From positions 1-64,000 of the forward strand of contig CAZINW010000006.1 in assembly GCA_964540765.1 (NCBI GenBank): a stretch of DNA of 64,000 nt, given 5' to 3'. The notes below the pieces were generated by a model, which saw nothing but the letters and a program-made list of their open reading frames with translations, made no database searches and was not told the DNA's origin. This document shows positions 24,652-33,083 of this stretch, in pieces; positions within the stretch are counted from its first letter, which is position 1, and every line of letters starts with the position of its first letter. This DNA is from CAZJLN01 sp964540765 (GTDB taxonomy: Bacteria; Chloroflexota; Anaerolineae; Anaerolineales; Anaerolineaceae). The translations under genes were made by a program, and so were the position numbers.

Positions 24652-26226
24652 TTATTTCAGTGCCAGGATGGTGGTGAGAATGGCAATGACCACCAGCGGG
24701 ATCATGCCATATGCCATGATCTTGCGCAGTGCCAGACCTTCCTTGTTGGCAAGCCCCACCGTGCTGCAACCTACGATCACCTTGGCGGGCGACATGACGC
24801 TCCCGATGGAACCGCCGGCAGTTTGGGCTGCCACGATCAGCGGTACGCTCAACTTCATCAGGCTGGCAGTATCCATTTGTAACACACCGAAAAGGACATT
24901 GGAATTGTTGTTGGAGCCGGTGATGAAGGCGCCCAGCGCACCGATGAAGGGCGCGAGCGCCGGATAGACAGTGAGGCTGAAACTCTCGCTCAAGCCGCGC
25001 GCCAGCAGGTTGGTCATGCCGCTGTGCATCATGATGGTTGCCAACCCCACCATGGCGATCACACCCAGGCTGGCATTGGTGGCGCTGCTGAGCACACCCT
25101 TGCAGATGCGCCTGGGTGAACCTGGTTTCAGGTAGCCGGCGCGCTGGTAAATAATGAAGGAAATGACGGACGTATATAGCAAAAGTGCGCCCGGGTGACC
25201 AAAGATATTGATCGTGCGACCAGGGCCTGCCGGTGTTTCCCATCCATAAGAGGTGATCAGGGCTGGGAACTGCATCTCCAACCTGACCCTGCCCAGGAAT
25301 TCGTTCACGGGCGGGATGAGCATCACCAAAAAACTGAGCAGCACAAGAATGATGTAGGCGGAGACGGAAAGCAGGAATGAGCGCGGTTTTGTACCTTTAT
25401 TTTGTGTGACAGGTTCAGGAAGCGTGATGCTGCCAGGTTTGGAGTGGTAGAGCGGGGTTTTGATCAGCAGGAGCCCGACCAGCAGCCCGGCGATGGCAGC
25501 GCCGGTGGCAGCCAGCGACCACAACCCGTTGGTTGCCAGCAGGTATTGCGTCCCGCCCATCACCACGCTCAGGATCAGCAGGGCAGGCAGGGCTTTCTTT
25601 AAGCCCTTCCAGCCGCAGCCCAGCCATGCCACGATGGCACCGCAGGGGAAGGATGCCACCCCCAGCAGCAGCGCTGTCATGGGTGCCAGCACTTCACCAG
25701 GTATGCCCGTGACTGCCATGATGGATTGAAAAGCGGATGCCAGTGAGCCAAAGTTGACTGCCCAGGCATGCCCGATGGCGGACATCACCACCGCCTGGAC
25801 GGGAGCGAAGCCCATGCCCACCAGTAGTGGCGCACAGATGGCGATCGGCACGCCTAAACCGCCCATGCCTTGCAAAAATGACACCAGCAGCCAGCTGATC
25901 AGCAGGGTCTGCATGACGCGGTCATCGGTGAGCGTCGGCAGGCGTTCACCGATCATGCGGATGGCACCGGCTTCATGGACGATGTTGTAGAGCAGCAGCG
26001 CTGTCCAGATAATGTAGAGCACGTCCAGGCTGAGTAGGATGGATTTCACCGACGCATACCCGAGCATTTCCCAATCAGCGCCAAATGCCAGCAATGCCAC
26101 CGCCACTGCTGTCAGCCAGCCAAAAGCACCCGCCTTGCTGCCGCCCCATTTAAAGACCAGCATCAGGATAATGACAACCAACATGGGAAGGAGGGCGAGC
26201 AGCCAGTTCACAAAGGTTAACGGCAT
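24652..26226 (-). CDS. lctP: L-lactate permease (LctP family)
   Basis: Secondary transporter for lactate/glycolate with protons. 524 residues and about 13 or 14 hydrophobic helices, a normal size for the family. Recognisable blocks are FLQGMGGLGVPIAICAPLLVGMG, GHAWAVNFGSLA and the C-terminal IGALGAFITGSNNNSNVLF followed by QTAGGSIGSVMSPAKV, which are characteristic of LctP. Upstream Shine-Dalgarno is weak. In this organism it could export fermentation lactate or take it up as a carbon source; direction cannot be read from sequence. No lactate dehydrogenase gene is adjacent. Confidence 0.92.
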   Translation of the reverse strand: MPLTFVNWLLALLPMLVVIILMLVFKWGGSKAGAFGWLTAVAVALLAFGADWEMLGYASVKSILLSLDVLYIIWTALLLYNIVHEAGAIRMIGERLPTLTDDRVMQTLLISWLLVSFLQGMGGLGVPIAICAPLLVGMGFAPVQAVVMSAIGHAWAVNFGSLASAFQSIMAVTGIPGEVLAPMTALLLGVASFPCGAIVAWLGCGWKGLKKALPALLILSVVMGGTQYLLATNGLWSLAATGAAIAGLLVGLLLIKTPLYHSKPGSITLPEPVTQNKGTKPRSFLLSVSAYIILVLLSFLVMLIPPVNEFLGRVRLEMQFPALITSYGWETPAGPGRTINIFGHPGALLLYTSVISFIIYQRAGYLKPGSPRRICKGVLSSATNASLGVIAMVGLATIMMHSGMTNLLARGLSESFSLTVYPALAPFIGALGAFITGSNNNSNVLFGVLQMDTASLMKLSVPLIVAAQTAGGSIGSVMSPAKVIVGCSTVGLANKEGLALRKIMAYGMIPLVVIAILTTILALK

Positions 26227-26483
26227 GGGTGACTGCCTGGCAATGAGTGTTTCACGATCATGTCACTGATTATAAACGAGGAAATGAAACCTGGTCACAA
26301 ATATGTGAGTATAGACTATCAGATTTGTTATGGGAAAAAATCAGTTTGAGAGTGTTGAATTAATATATGGGATACTCAGCAAAGAGCGCGATCAAACAAT
26401 TATCCTCATTGAGATCATTGACTAAAAGCTATAACGATAGATCATGCAGTCATAGTTTTATTGTTGTGGATTCAAAAAATTTC

Positions 26484-27797
26484 TTATGGTAGAACCCCAA
26501 TTAGAATTCCTTCATCAACAACAACTTCGATATTGCTCTTTCCATCAGCAGCCAACCTCCAAATCGGAGAATCATTCGGCTTTAGATCATGAACATCCAG
26601 GAAAAGGTATTGTCCGTCAATCGACCAATAAATGGTCTGAAACGGCTCTGAGAATTCCATCTGCCACAACAAGCTTTCAGCGGTCAAGTTAACTACTGAG
26701 AGCAGAAATCTACCATCCTTAGAATTCCTATTTGTTGTAAGGAACGCCAATTGCTCACCATCCGGCGACCAGGCCCAATCTTGTATCAATGTTTCGGATT
26801 CCCTCTCTGAATAAGGGGTGTAGAAAATGTCTCCATTGACTTTTCCAACCCCACCGGAAAGGTTAGGATACAAGGCATATTCACCGTCCCTGGAAAGGTC
26901 AAGAATGACACGATCAAAGTGTTGCAATAGTACACCACCAGATGTATAAACTGATGCTTTTGATTGATCCTGCTGTCTCTTGATAAGCAACCATGACATC
27001 TCACCATCGGATGGTTGTATCCAGGATAATTCGAATTTCGGTAAGGATTCAAAGGAAACAGAAACAGTATCAATTAAGGTATTAGTACCCTTTTTAAGGT
27101 TTATCATCCATACCTGTGGTTCACAACATTCCCCAACGATAACTGCGATGGCTTCCCCATCGGGCGACCAGGTTGCTCTTAACAAAGCGTCTTCAGCTTG
27201 GTATACACAGGTTTCGGTAGAGTCGCTCAAGGAGTAAATGCATAATTTGTCCTCGACATCGATATAAGCAAAGGCGAGACTGTTCGGAGCCCAAGTCGGA
27301 GACAACCAACCTTTTTCCCCTTTTCCTTCGGCCACCACTTTCTTTTCATCCAGGTTAACCAGACTCCATTGCCAACGACCATCGTTGATCACCAGCCAGT
27401 GTCCGTCCGGTGACATGATGGGTGCACGGGACAGGTAAAAACCGAGGAAGGCATCGTCGCCATCAGGATTCTCAGTGAGTAGAACTATCTGGTTTCGAGT
27501 GCATCCAAAGGTATCAGTGTTGTATAAGTATCCATCCTGAGCTGCAAACAGGATTGTCTCTGTACCAATTGGGGCTGTCGGGGTGATCATTGGCTCAAGT
27601 GATATGGAGGGAATTGCCCCGACAGGTTCCAATGTTGAGGTGACATCTGAATCGGTCACAATGACCTGTTCTATGATTTGTGAGGGTGTCGCAAGCGGCT
27701 GCGATGAACAACAGCTAATAAAAGATAGTATCATTCCACTCATAAAAACCATAGTGTAAACTTTCCTATCTTTAAGTCGCATGATACCTAATCCCAT
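26484..27797 (-). CDS. Lipoprotein with WD40/TolB-like beta-propeller repeats
   Basis: 437 residues. N-terminal hydrophobic stretch ends in lipobox FISC, so the mature protein is probably lipid-anchored outside the membrane. After a short Thr/Pro-containing linker the protein shows repeated PD40-like blades: MSPDGHWLVIND, SPTWAPNSLAFAYI, TWSPDGEAIAVI, AWSPDGEQLAFLT and YWSIDGQYLFLDV, suggesting a six- or seven-bladed propeller. Such proteins bind partners or ligands; no enzyme is implied. The start may be at 27797 or at the in-frame ATG at 27782. Its AT content and rarer codons differ from the neighbouring lctP gene, matching the next broken gene. Confidence 0.75.
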   Translation of the reverse strand: MGLGIMRLKDRKVYTMVFMSGMILSFISCCSSQPLATPSQIIEQVIVTDSDVTSTLEPVGAIPSISLEPMITPTAPIGTETILFAAQDGYLYNTDTFGCTRNQIVLLTENPDGDDAFLGFYLSRAPIMSPDGHWLVINDGRWQWSLVNLDEKKVVAEGKGEKGWLSPTWAPNSLAFAYIDVEDKLCIYSLSDSTETCVYQAEDALLRATWSPDGEAIAVIVGECCEPQVWMINLKKGTNTLIDTVSVSFESLPKFELSWIQPSDGEMSWLLIKRQQDQSKASVYTSGGVLLQHFDRVILDLSRDGEYALYPNLSGGVGKVNGDIFYTPYSERESETLIQDWAWSPDGEQLAFLTTNRNSKDGRFLLSVVNLTAESLLWQMEFSEPFQTIYWSIDGQYLFLDVHDLKPNDSPIWRLAADGKSNIEVVVDEGILIGVLP

Positions 27798-27853
27798 CCT
27801 TTTAGCATGAATTTATGCTCTTTATCTACCCATTATGCTGTTTGCGAAATCAT

Positions 27854-28412
27854 TTATGGATAGGTAATTGATCCGCAAGGACTATCTGGATAAGCATAAG
27901 TACTTGTTGTTGGTTCAAAGCCAACCATACCATTTAACCGTACACTTAAATTATTTAGATCTCTTACCTCTAAGCGTAAATGATTTCCAGAGCTGTTCCC
28001 TGTATTTCCAACAGTACCAATAATATCCCCTCTATAAACATACCAGTTTTGTAAATAGATAATTTCCCAATTAATATTATACATATGTGCATAATACGCT
28101 TTGAGCCCTCCTTGAGTCCTAACCAGATTTCCATATTCTGCATCACTCCAACCTGCAAAACCCACATTATCACTAGAACTGGCATAAATTAGTGTCCCTT
28201 GTGGTCGTGCAACATCAATTGCATATCTTGACCAACTAGTATCATGTGCATCAGAATTACATGTAGCAGTCAAATCTGTTCCTCTTTATTTCTTGATTCT
28301 TGGCATTAACTATTAATGTTGGACTGGATGAATTTGAGACAGAACCAACAGAAAATATAAATATCAGTAAAAGAGATATGACTAGTCTGGGGGTATAATT
28401 TTTTGCATTCAT
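27854..28412 (-). pseudogene. Frameshifted, degenerate M23 (LytM-like) peptidase
   Basis: A signal-peptide reading frame begins at the ATG at 28412 (MNAKNYTPRLVISLLLIFIF), with a good Shine-Dalgarno, and stops after 51 codons at 28257. The rest of the protein continues in another frame as RGTDLTATCNSDAHD... with M23 landmarks YAIDVARPQGT, YAHM, GDIIGTVGNTGNSSGNHLRLEV. Removing one A in ATAAAG near 28290 would join the two. The catalytic residues are also altered: the first His of HxxxD is Arg (RYAID) and the second His of HxH is Arg (NHLRLEV). Intact relatives cleave peptidoglycan cross-bridges; this one is probably inactive or a binding-only relic. Confidence 0.75.
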
Positions 28413-28568
28413 TATATTATCCTTTCCATTTGTCAATATTAATTTTGCTCTGAAGAATTAAAATCGTTAAAATGCCAAGATTCCATCCCTAATTGAAATA
28501 ATTAGAATAAATTCATTATACCCCCTTTCTTCTATTTGCATTTTATCCCGAATTGCCTTGTACGGTGT

Positions 28569-30142
28569 CCAGCAGTTCTCAATATGAAAAGCAGGAGTAA
28601 GGAAAGCCAATACACGGGAAGGCAAATATGATAATCTTGTAGGTATAATGCTAGAAGAATTGAAGATAACCCGACTGGTCAAGCGATTGGAGCAGAGTTG
28701 TGAAGGATTTCCAGATTTGCGGAGAGGGAAGAATAGTACGATGTAGGCATGAGTGCCTTTTCCGTGTTTTTTACGCAAAGCCCATCGTTTTTGGCGCATC
28801 AATGGGACATGAAATTGCGCAAAGGGCGCAGTAATGCCGAAAGCCTGTTTGAACTGAGCGATATACCCAGCGACAACCAGATCCGAAACTTGTTGGATCC
28901 GGTCAGCCCGGAGCATCTACAATCGGTGTACCGGCAAATATTTCTGGCGTTGGAGCAAACGGATATCTTGAAAAGCCGTCGTTGCTATGCCAATCAGCTC
29001 TTAGTAGCGATCGATGGGACAGAATATTTCTCGTCCCAAAACATTCATTGCGAGAATTGTAATCATCGCGAACTGAGCAATGGCAAAACCAACTATTTTC
29101 ATAGTGCCTTGACCCCGGTGATCGTGCAGCCGGGGAATGAAACGGTGATTTCACTGGAACCAGAGTTCATCGTTCCCCAAGATGGGCAGGAGAAGCAGGA
29201 TTGTGAGATTCAGGCAGCCAAACGTTGGGTAGAAAAACAGGGTGAGTTTTACGCCAAGAGAGACGTGACCCTTCTGGGGGACGATTTGTTCAGTCGTCAG
29301 CCGTTTTGTTTAGCGCTGAAAGACAAACATTTCCATTTCATTCTGGTCTGCAAGCCTGATTCGCACAGCAATCTGTATCAAACGGTAGCTTTTCTGGCTG
29401 CCAACCAGGTTTTAGGCACGAAAGTAGTCCGGCGATGGGTTGGAAAGTACGCAGAAATCTCAACCTATCGCTATGCCAACCAGCTGCCATTGTGTGGCGA
29501 GCAGGATGCGTTACAGGTTGGTTGGTGCGAAGTGACCATTACGCGCGAAGATACAGGGGCTGCGATCTACAAAAATGCTTTTGTGACTGATTTTGAAGTA
29601 ACCGAAACGAACGTTGAAGCCATTGCCCGAGACGGAAGGGCACGCTGGAAAGTTGAAAACGAAAACAACAACGTCCTGAAAACCAAAGAGTATCATATCG
29701 AACACAACTTTGGACACGGAAGCCAACATTTAGCCGCCCTGTTGCTCTCGCTAAACTTGCTGGCTTTCTTGTTTCGCACGGTTTTGGATCTGGCGGATGA
29801 GCAATATCGTGCTATTCGCCAAACGTTGGGGACGCGCCAACGATTTTTTCAAGATTTAGAAGCCTTGTTGCGCTATTTCCAATTCGAAAATTGGGATGCT
29901 GTGCTTTCTTTCATGTTCAAAGGTCTTGAACTGGATACAGGATGACGATAATCCCTGGTTTCCCTGGCTTGATCCCATCGGCTGCGCTGATTTGCTCTCG
30001 ACAGCCTATTTTTATTTCCACAGTCGCTGTTCTGCACCTCCCTGACGATGACCCAGTTCCCTGCCGGACAGTTTTAGATAGTTTCATTCATCTGTGTCTT
30101 CGTCTTAGGCTTTGCCTTCCTTGTTATATTGAGAATTGCTGG
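28569..30142 (+). mobile_element. Insertion sequence of the IS4 superfamily (ISNCY/ISDol1-like), about 1.57 kb
   Basis: Terminal inverted repeats are visible: CCAGCAGTTCTCAATATGA at 28569-28587 matches the complement of 30124-30142 with two mismatches. A GTGTC lies just outside or at the edge of the ends in both flanks (28564-28568 and 30148-30152, complementary orientation), so the true ends may extend a few bases. No clear target duplication is seen. The transposase lies inside. Confidence 0.7.
28648..29945 (+). pseudogene. DDE transposase with displaced N-terminus
   Basis: The main frame (from the ATG at 28749) encodes 398 residues with an RNase H-like transposase core: first catalytic Asp in VAIDGTEYFSS, a CENCNHR zinc-like pair, second Asp in TLLGDDLFSRQP, and the Glu region DGRARWKVENENNNVLK (YREK-like). 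Upstream, in another frame from the ATG at 28648, lies MLEELKITRLVKRLEQSCEG...GKNSTM then TAG, which looks like the normal N-terminus of such transposases (GKN.. before SAFSVFFTQSPSFL). A small deletion or frameshift near 28735-28748 separates them. The element is probably not autonomous unless the shortened protein still works. Confidence 0.72.
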
Positions 30143-30200
30143 TCGTCGACACTTGACACAAGCTGCTACAGACTATCAACTACGAGCCACGGGCTCATAG

Positions 30201-30206
30201 TATAAT
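30201..30206 (+). promoter_or_regulatory. -10 element immediately before dinG
   Basis: Perfect TATAAT ends 7 bases before the ATG at 30214, which predicts a transcript beginning at or next to the start codon (leaderless). No good -35 is present at 17 bases, and no Shine-Dalgarno is present. Confidence 0.4.
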
Positions 30207-30213
30207 CCTTCCC

Positions 30214-33000
30214 ATGCCCTCACTCGTCGCCCTGGATATTGAAACCACCGGTCTCGACCCTTCCGCCGACGCCATCATCGAAATCGCCGCGGTGAAATTC
30301 AACCATAAGCGCATCGAGGCGGAATGGTCCACCCTTATCAACCCGCGCATGTCCATCTCCGCTTTCATCACGCGCCTCACTGGCATCACTAACAACATGG
30401 TGATGCACGCGCCCCTGCTGATCGACGTCCTGCCTGATTTGGTGACCTTCGTGGGCGACCTGCCCGTGGTGGGGCACAATGTGGCATTTGACCTGGGCTT
30501 CCTCAACAAGGCGGGTGCACTCAGGCAGAACCTCTCAATCGACACCTACGAGCTGGCAGCCGTATTGATGCCCACCGCCAGCCGCTACAACCTCTCCGCC
30601 CTCGGGCAGCAGCTCGGCATCCTCCAGCCTGCCACCCACCGCGCCCTGGACGATACGCGTGCCACGCATGCCGTCTATCAGGCATTGCTGGAGAAAGCGC
30701 GCACTCTGCCGCTGGATCTGATCGCCGAGATTGTGCGCCTGTGCGACGGGCTCGGCTGGCGTGCTGAGATCCCCTTCCGCCAGGTGCTGCAGGAACAGAT
30801 CAAGCAGCCCGTCAAAGCCAAACCTGACCAACCCGATGCTGCGGGGCCTTTATTTGATGCCCCTGACCACAGCCTGAACACCACGCTGGTGCCCAATGAC
30901 ATGATGACCCCGCTGGATATCGACGAGGCGGCAGCCATCCTGGAAGCCGGCGGTCCCTTCTCCAAGCGCTTCCCCGAATATGAGAACCGCCCCCAGCAGG
31001 TTTCAATGCTGCGCGCTGTGGCGAACGCCTTCAACGAGTCCCAGCATTTGCTGGTGGAAGCTGGCACGGGCACGGGCAAGTCATTTGCCTACCTGGTGCC
31101 TGCTGCTCTGTGGGCGATGCAGAACAACGCACGCGTAGTGATCTCGACCAACACCATCAACCTGCAGGATCAACTCATCCAGAAAGATATCCCCGATCTA
31201 TGCAAAGCGCTTGACCTCGACCTGCAGGCAGCCGTCTTGAAGGGGCGCAGCAATTACCTCTGTCCGCGTCGCCTGGCGCTGATGCGCAAGCGCTCGCCTG
31301 AGAACCAGGACGAGATGCGCGTGTTGGCAAAGGTGTTGGTGTGGCTGCTGGAATCGCACAGCGGAGACCGCAGTGAGATCAACCTGAACGGACCGGCGGA
31401 ACGCATGGTCTGGTCGCGTCTCTCGGCTGAGGATGAGGGCTGCAAGCTGGAAGTGTGCCTGAAGCGTACCGGCGGACGCTGCCCGTTCTACCAGGCACGC
31501 ATGGCGGCTGAGAGCGCACACATCCTCATCGTCAACCATGCGCTGCTGCTGGCAGATGCCGCCACCAACAACCACGTGCTCCCGCGCTACAGCTACCTGG
31601 TGATCGATGAAGCCCATCACATCGAATCCGCCACCACGGATGCAATGTCGTTCAAGGTGCGTGAGCAGGATATCACCCGCCTGATGCGTGAGCTGGGCGG
31701 CGCGGAGACGGGCACACTCGGCAGGCTGATGGGCATCTCACGCGAACTGCTGAAGCCAACTGACTTGATGGTGATAACCCAGATGGTAAACCAGGCGGCT
31801 GACCTGGCATTCCGCTTTGAGAACCAGATGAACAGCTATTTCAAGGCACTGGATTACTTCCTGAAGGAGCAGCGCGAGGGCAAATCGGTGGGGACGTATG
31901 CGCAGCAGGTGCGCATCCTGAAATCCACACGTACTTTGCCATGCTGGATGGACGTGGAGATCGCCTGGGAACAGGCGGCTGAGACGCTCAAAAGCCTGCA
32001 GGAGATGATCAAACGCGTGCGAGAACCACTGAGCCAACTGGCGGAGGATGCCGAAGACATGGCAGGCAGCCTTGGCTCGCTCAGCATGATGCTGGAGGAG
32101 ATCGGGCGCAACCTGACCGGTCTGACATTAGAACCGGAGGAAAACCAGATCTACTGGGTGGAGTTGGACCCCAATCGCGGGCGTATTACCCTGCAGGTGG
32201 CGCCGCTGCACATCGGCACGCTAATGGAGAAATACCTGTGGTTCGAGAAAGCCAGCGTGATCCTGACCTCCGCCACGCTGACGACCAATGGCGAGTTTGA
32301 TTACATCCGCAAGCGCCTGAATGGGCAGGATGCGGAGGAGCTAACCGTGGGCTCCCCCTTTGACTATGAAAACGCAGCCATGGTGTACCTGGCAACAGAC
32401 ATCCCCGAACCGAATGACGGGCATGGGCACCAAAAGATGCTCGAGAACACGCTGGTGAACCTGGCAAAAGCCACGGGGGGGCGTATGCTGGTGCTGTTCA
32501 CCTCGTATGCGCAGTTGCAAAAGACCTCGCAGGCGATCGAGGGACCGCTCTCGAAGGCGGACATCACCGTGTATGAGCAGGGCGAAGGAGCTTCTGCCAG
32601 CTCGCTGCTGGATAGCTTCCGTGACACGGACAGAGCCGTGCTGCTGGGAACGCGCGCATTCTGGGAGGGGGTGGACGTGCCCGGCGAGGCACTTTCGGTA
32701 CTGGTGATCGCCAAGCTGCCCTTTGACGTGCCAACAGACCCGATCATAGCAGCGCGCTCGGAGACCTTTGACGACCCCTTCAACGAGTACAGCCTGCCTG
32801 AGGCGATCTTGCGCTTCCGCCAAGGGTTTGGACGGTTGATCCGCACGCAGACTGACCGCGGCATCGTGGTGATATTGGATAAGCGCCTGCTGACCAAGCG
32901 TTATGGAAGGTTGTTCATGGACTCGCTGCCAACATGCAACGTGGTGCAGGGCTCGGTACTGAATTTGCCCGAGCGGGCGACGAGGTGGTTGAATCTGTAG
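30214..33000 (+). CDS. dinG: DinG-type helicase with N-terminal DnaQ-like exonuclease
   Basis: 928 residues. Residues 1-165 are a DEDDh 3'-5' exonuclease (ALDIETTGLDP; VGHNVAFDLGFL; HRALDDTRATHAVYQ with final His-Asp). From about 260 it is an XPD/DinG superfamily 2 helicase: Walker A AGTGTGKS near 280, DEAH in VIDEAHHIES near 463, and motif VI GFGRLIRTQTDRG near the end. Cys at 350, 410, 415 and 423 have the spacing of the 4Fe-4S domain of DinG/XPD; some Gram-positive DinG proteins with exonuclease domains lack it. It probably unwinds and trims DNA/RNA structures in repair. No ribosome binding site; possibly leaderless. Followed 83 bases later by the DUF2779 nuclease gene. Confidence 0.9.
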   Translation: MPSLVALDIETTGLDPSADAIIEIAAVKFNHKRIEAEWSTLINPRMSISAFITRLTGITNNMVMHAPLLIDVLPDLVTFVGDLPVVGHNVAFDLGFLNKAGALRQNLSIDTYELAAVLMPTASRYNLSALGQQLGILQPATHRALDDTRATHAVYQALLEKARTLPLDLIAEIVRLCDGLGWRAEIPFRQVLQEQIKQPVKAKPDQPDAAGPLFDAPDHSLNTTLVPNDMMTPLDIDEAAAILEAGGPFSKRFPEYENRPQQVSMLRAVANAFNESQHLLVEAGTGTGKSFAYLVPAALWAMQNNARVVISTNTINLQDQLIQKDIPDLCKALDLDLQAAVLKGRSNYLCPRRLALMRKRSPENQDEMRVLAKVLVWLLESHSGDRSEINLNGPAERMVWSRLSAEDEGCKLEVCLKRTGGRCPFYQARMAAESAHILIVNHALLLADAATNNHVLPRYSYLVIDEAHHIESATTDAMSFKVREQDITRLMRELGGAETGTLGRLMGISRELLKPTDLMVITQMVNQAADLAFRFENQMNSYFKALDYFLKEQREGKSVGTYAQQVRILKSTRTLPCWMDVEIAWEQAAETLKSLQEMIKRVREPLSQLAEDAEDMAGSLGSLSMMLEEIGRNLTGLTLEPEENQIYWVELDPNRGRITLQVAPLHIGTLMEKYLWFEKASVILTSATLTTNGEFDYIRKRLNGQDAEELTVGSPFDYENAAMVYLATDIPEPNDGHGHQKMLENTLVNLAKATGGRMLVLFTSYAQLQKTSQAIEGPLSKADITVYEQGEGASASSLLDSFRDTDRAVLLGTRAFWEGVDVPGEALSVLVIAKLPFDVPTDPIIAARSETFDDPFNEYSLPEAILRFRQGFGRLIRTQTDRGIVVILDKRLLTKRYGRLFMDSLPTCNVVQGSVLNLPERATRWLNL

Positions 33001-33006
33001 GTGGGT

Positions 33007-33042
33007 AGTCTCCAGTCGTTAAGTCGTTAGTCGAAAAATCGT
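33007..33042. repeat. Period-7 repeat, locus C
   Basis: AGTCTCC AGTCGTT (A)AGTCGTT AGTCGAA AAATCGT between dinG and the DUF2779 gene; the complement of the GACTANN pattern at 17041. A TATAAT (33042-33047) at its right edge may serve the next gene. Confidence 0.65.
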
Positions 33043-33083
33043 ATAATCAATTTGGTGGGTAGTCCTGGAAAAAAGAAAATGCC

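Noticed and set aside
28749..29945. Intact transposase gene
   Set aside because: The normal N-terminal block lies upstream in another frame (28648-28743), so the element is treated as disrupted.
33007..33047. Full promoter for the DUF2779 gene
   Set aside because: A TATAAT is present at 33042-33047, but the only upstream hexamer at proper distance (TTAAGT) is poor, so I note only the -10.
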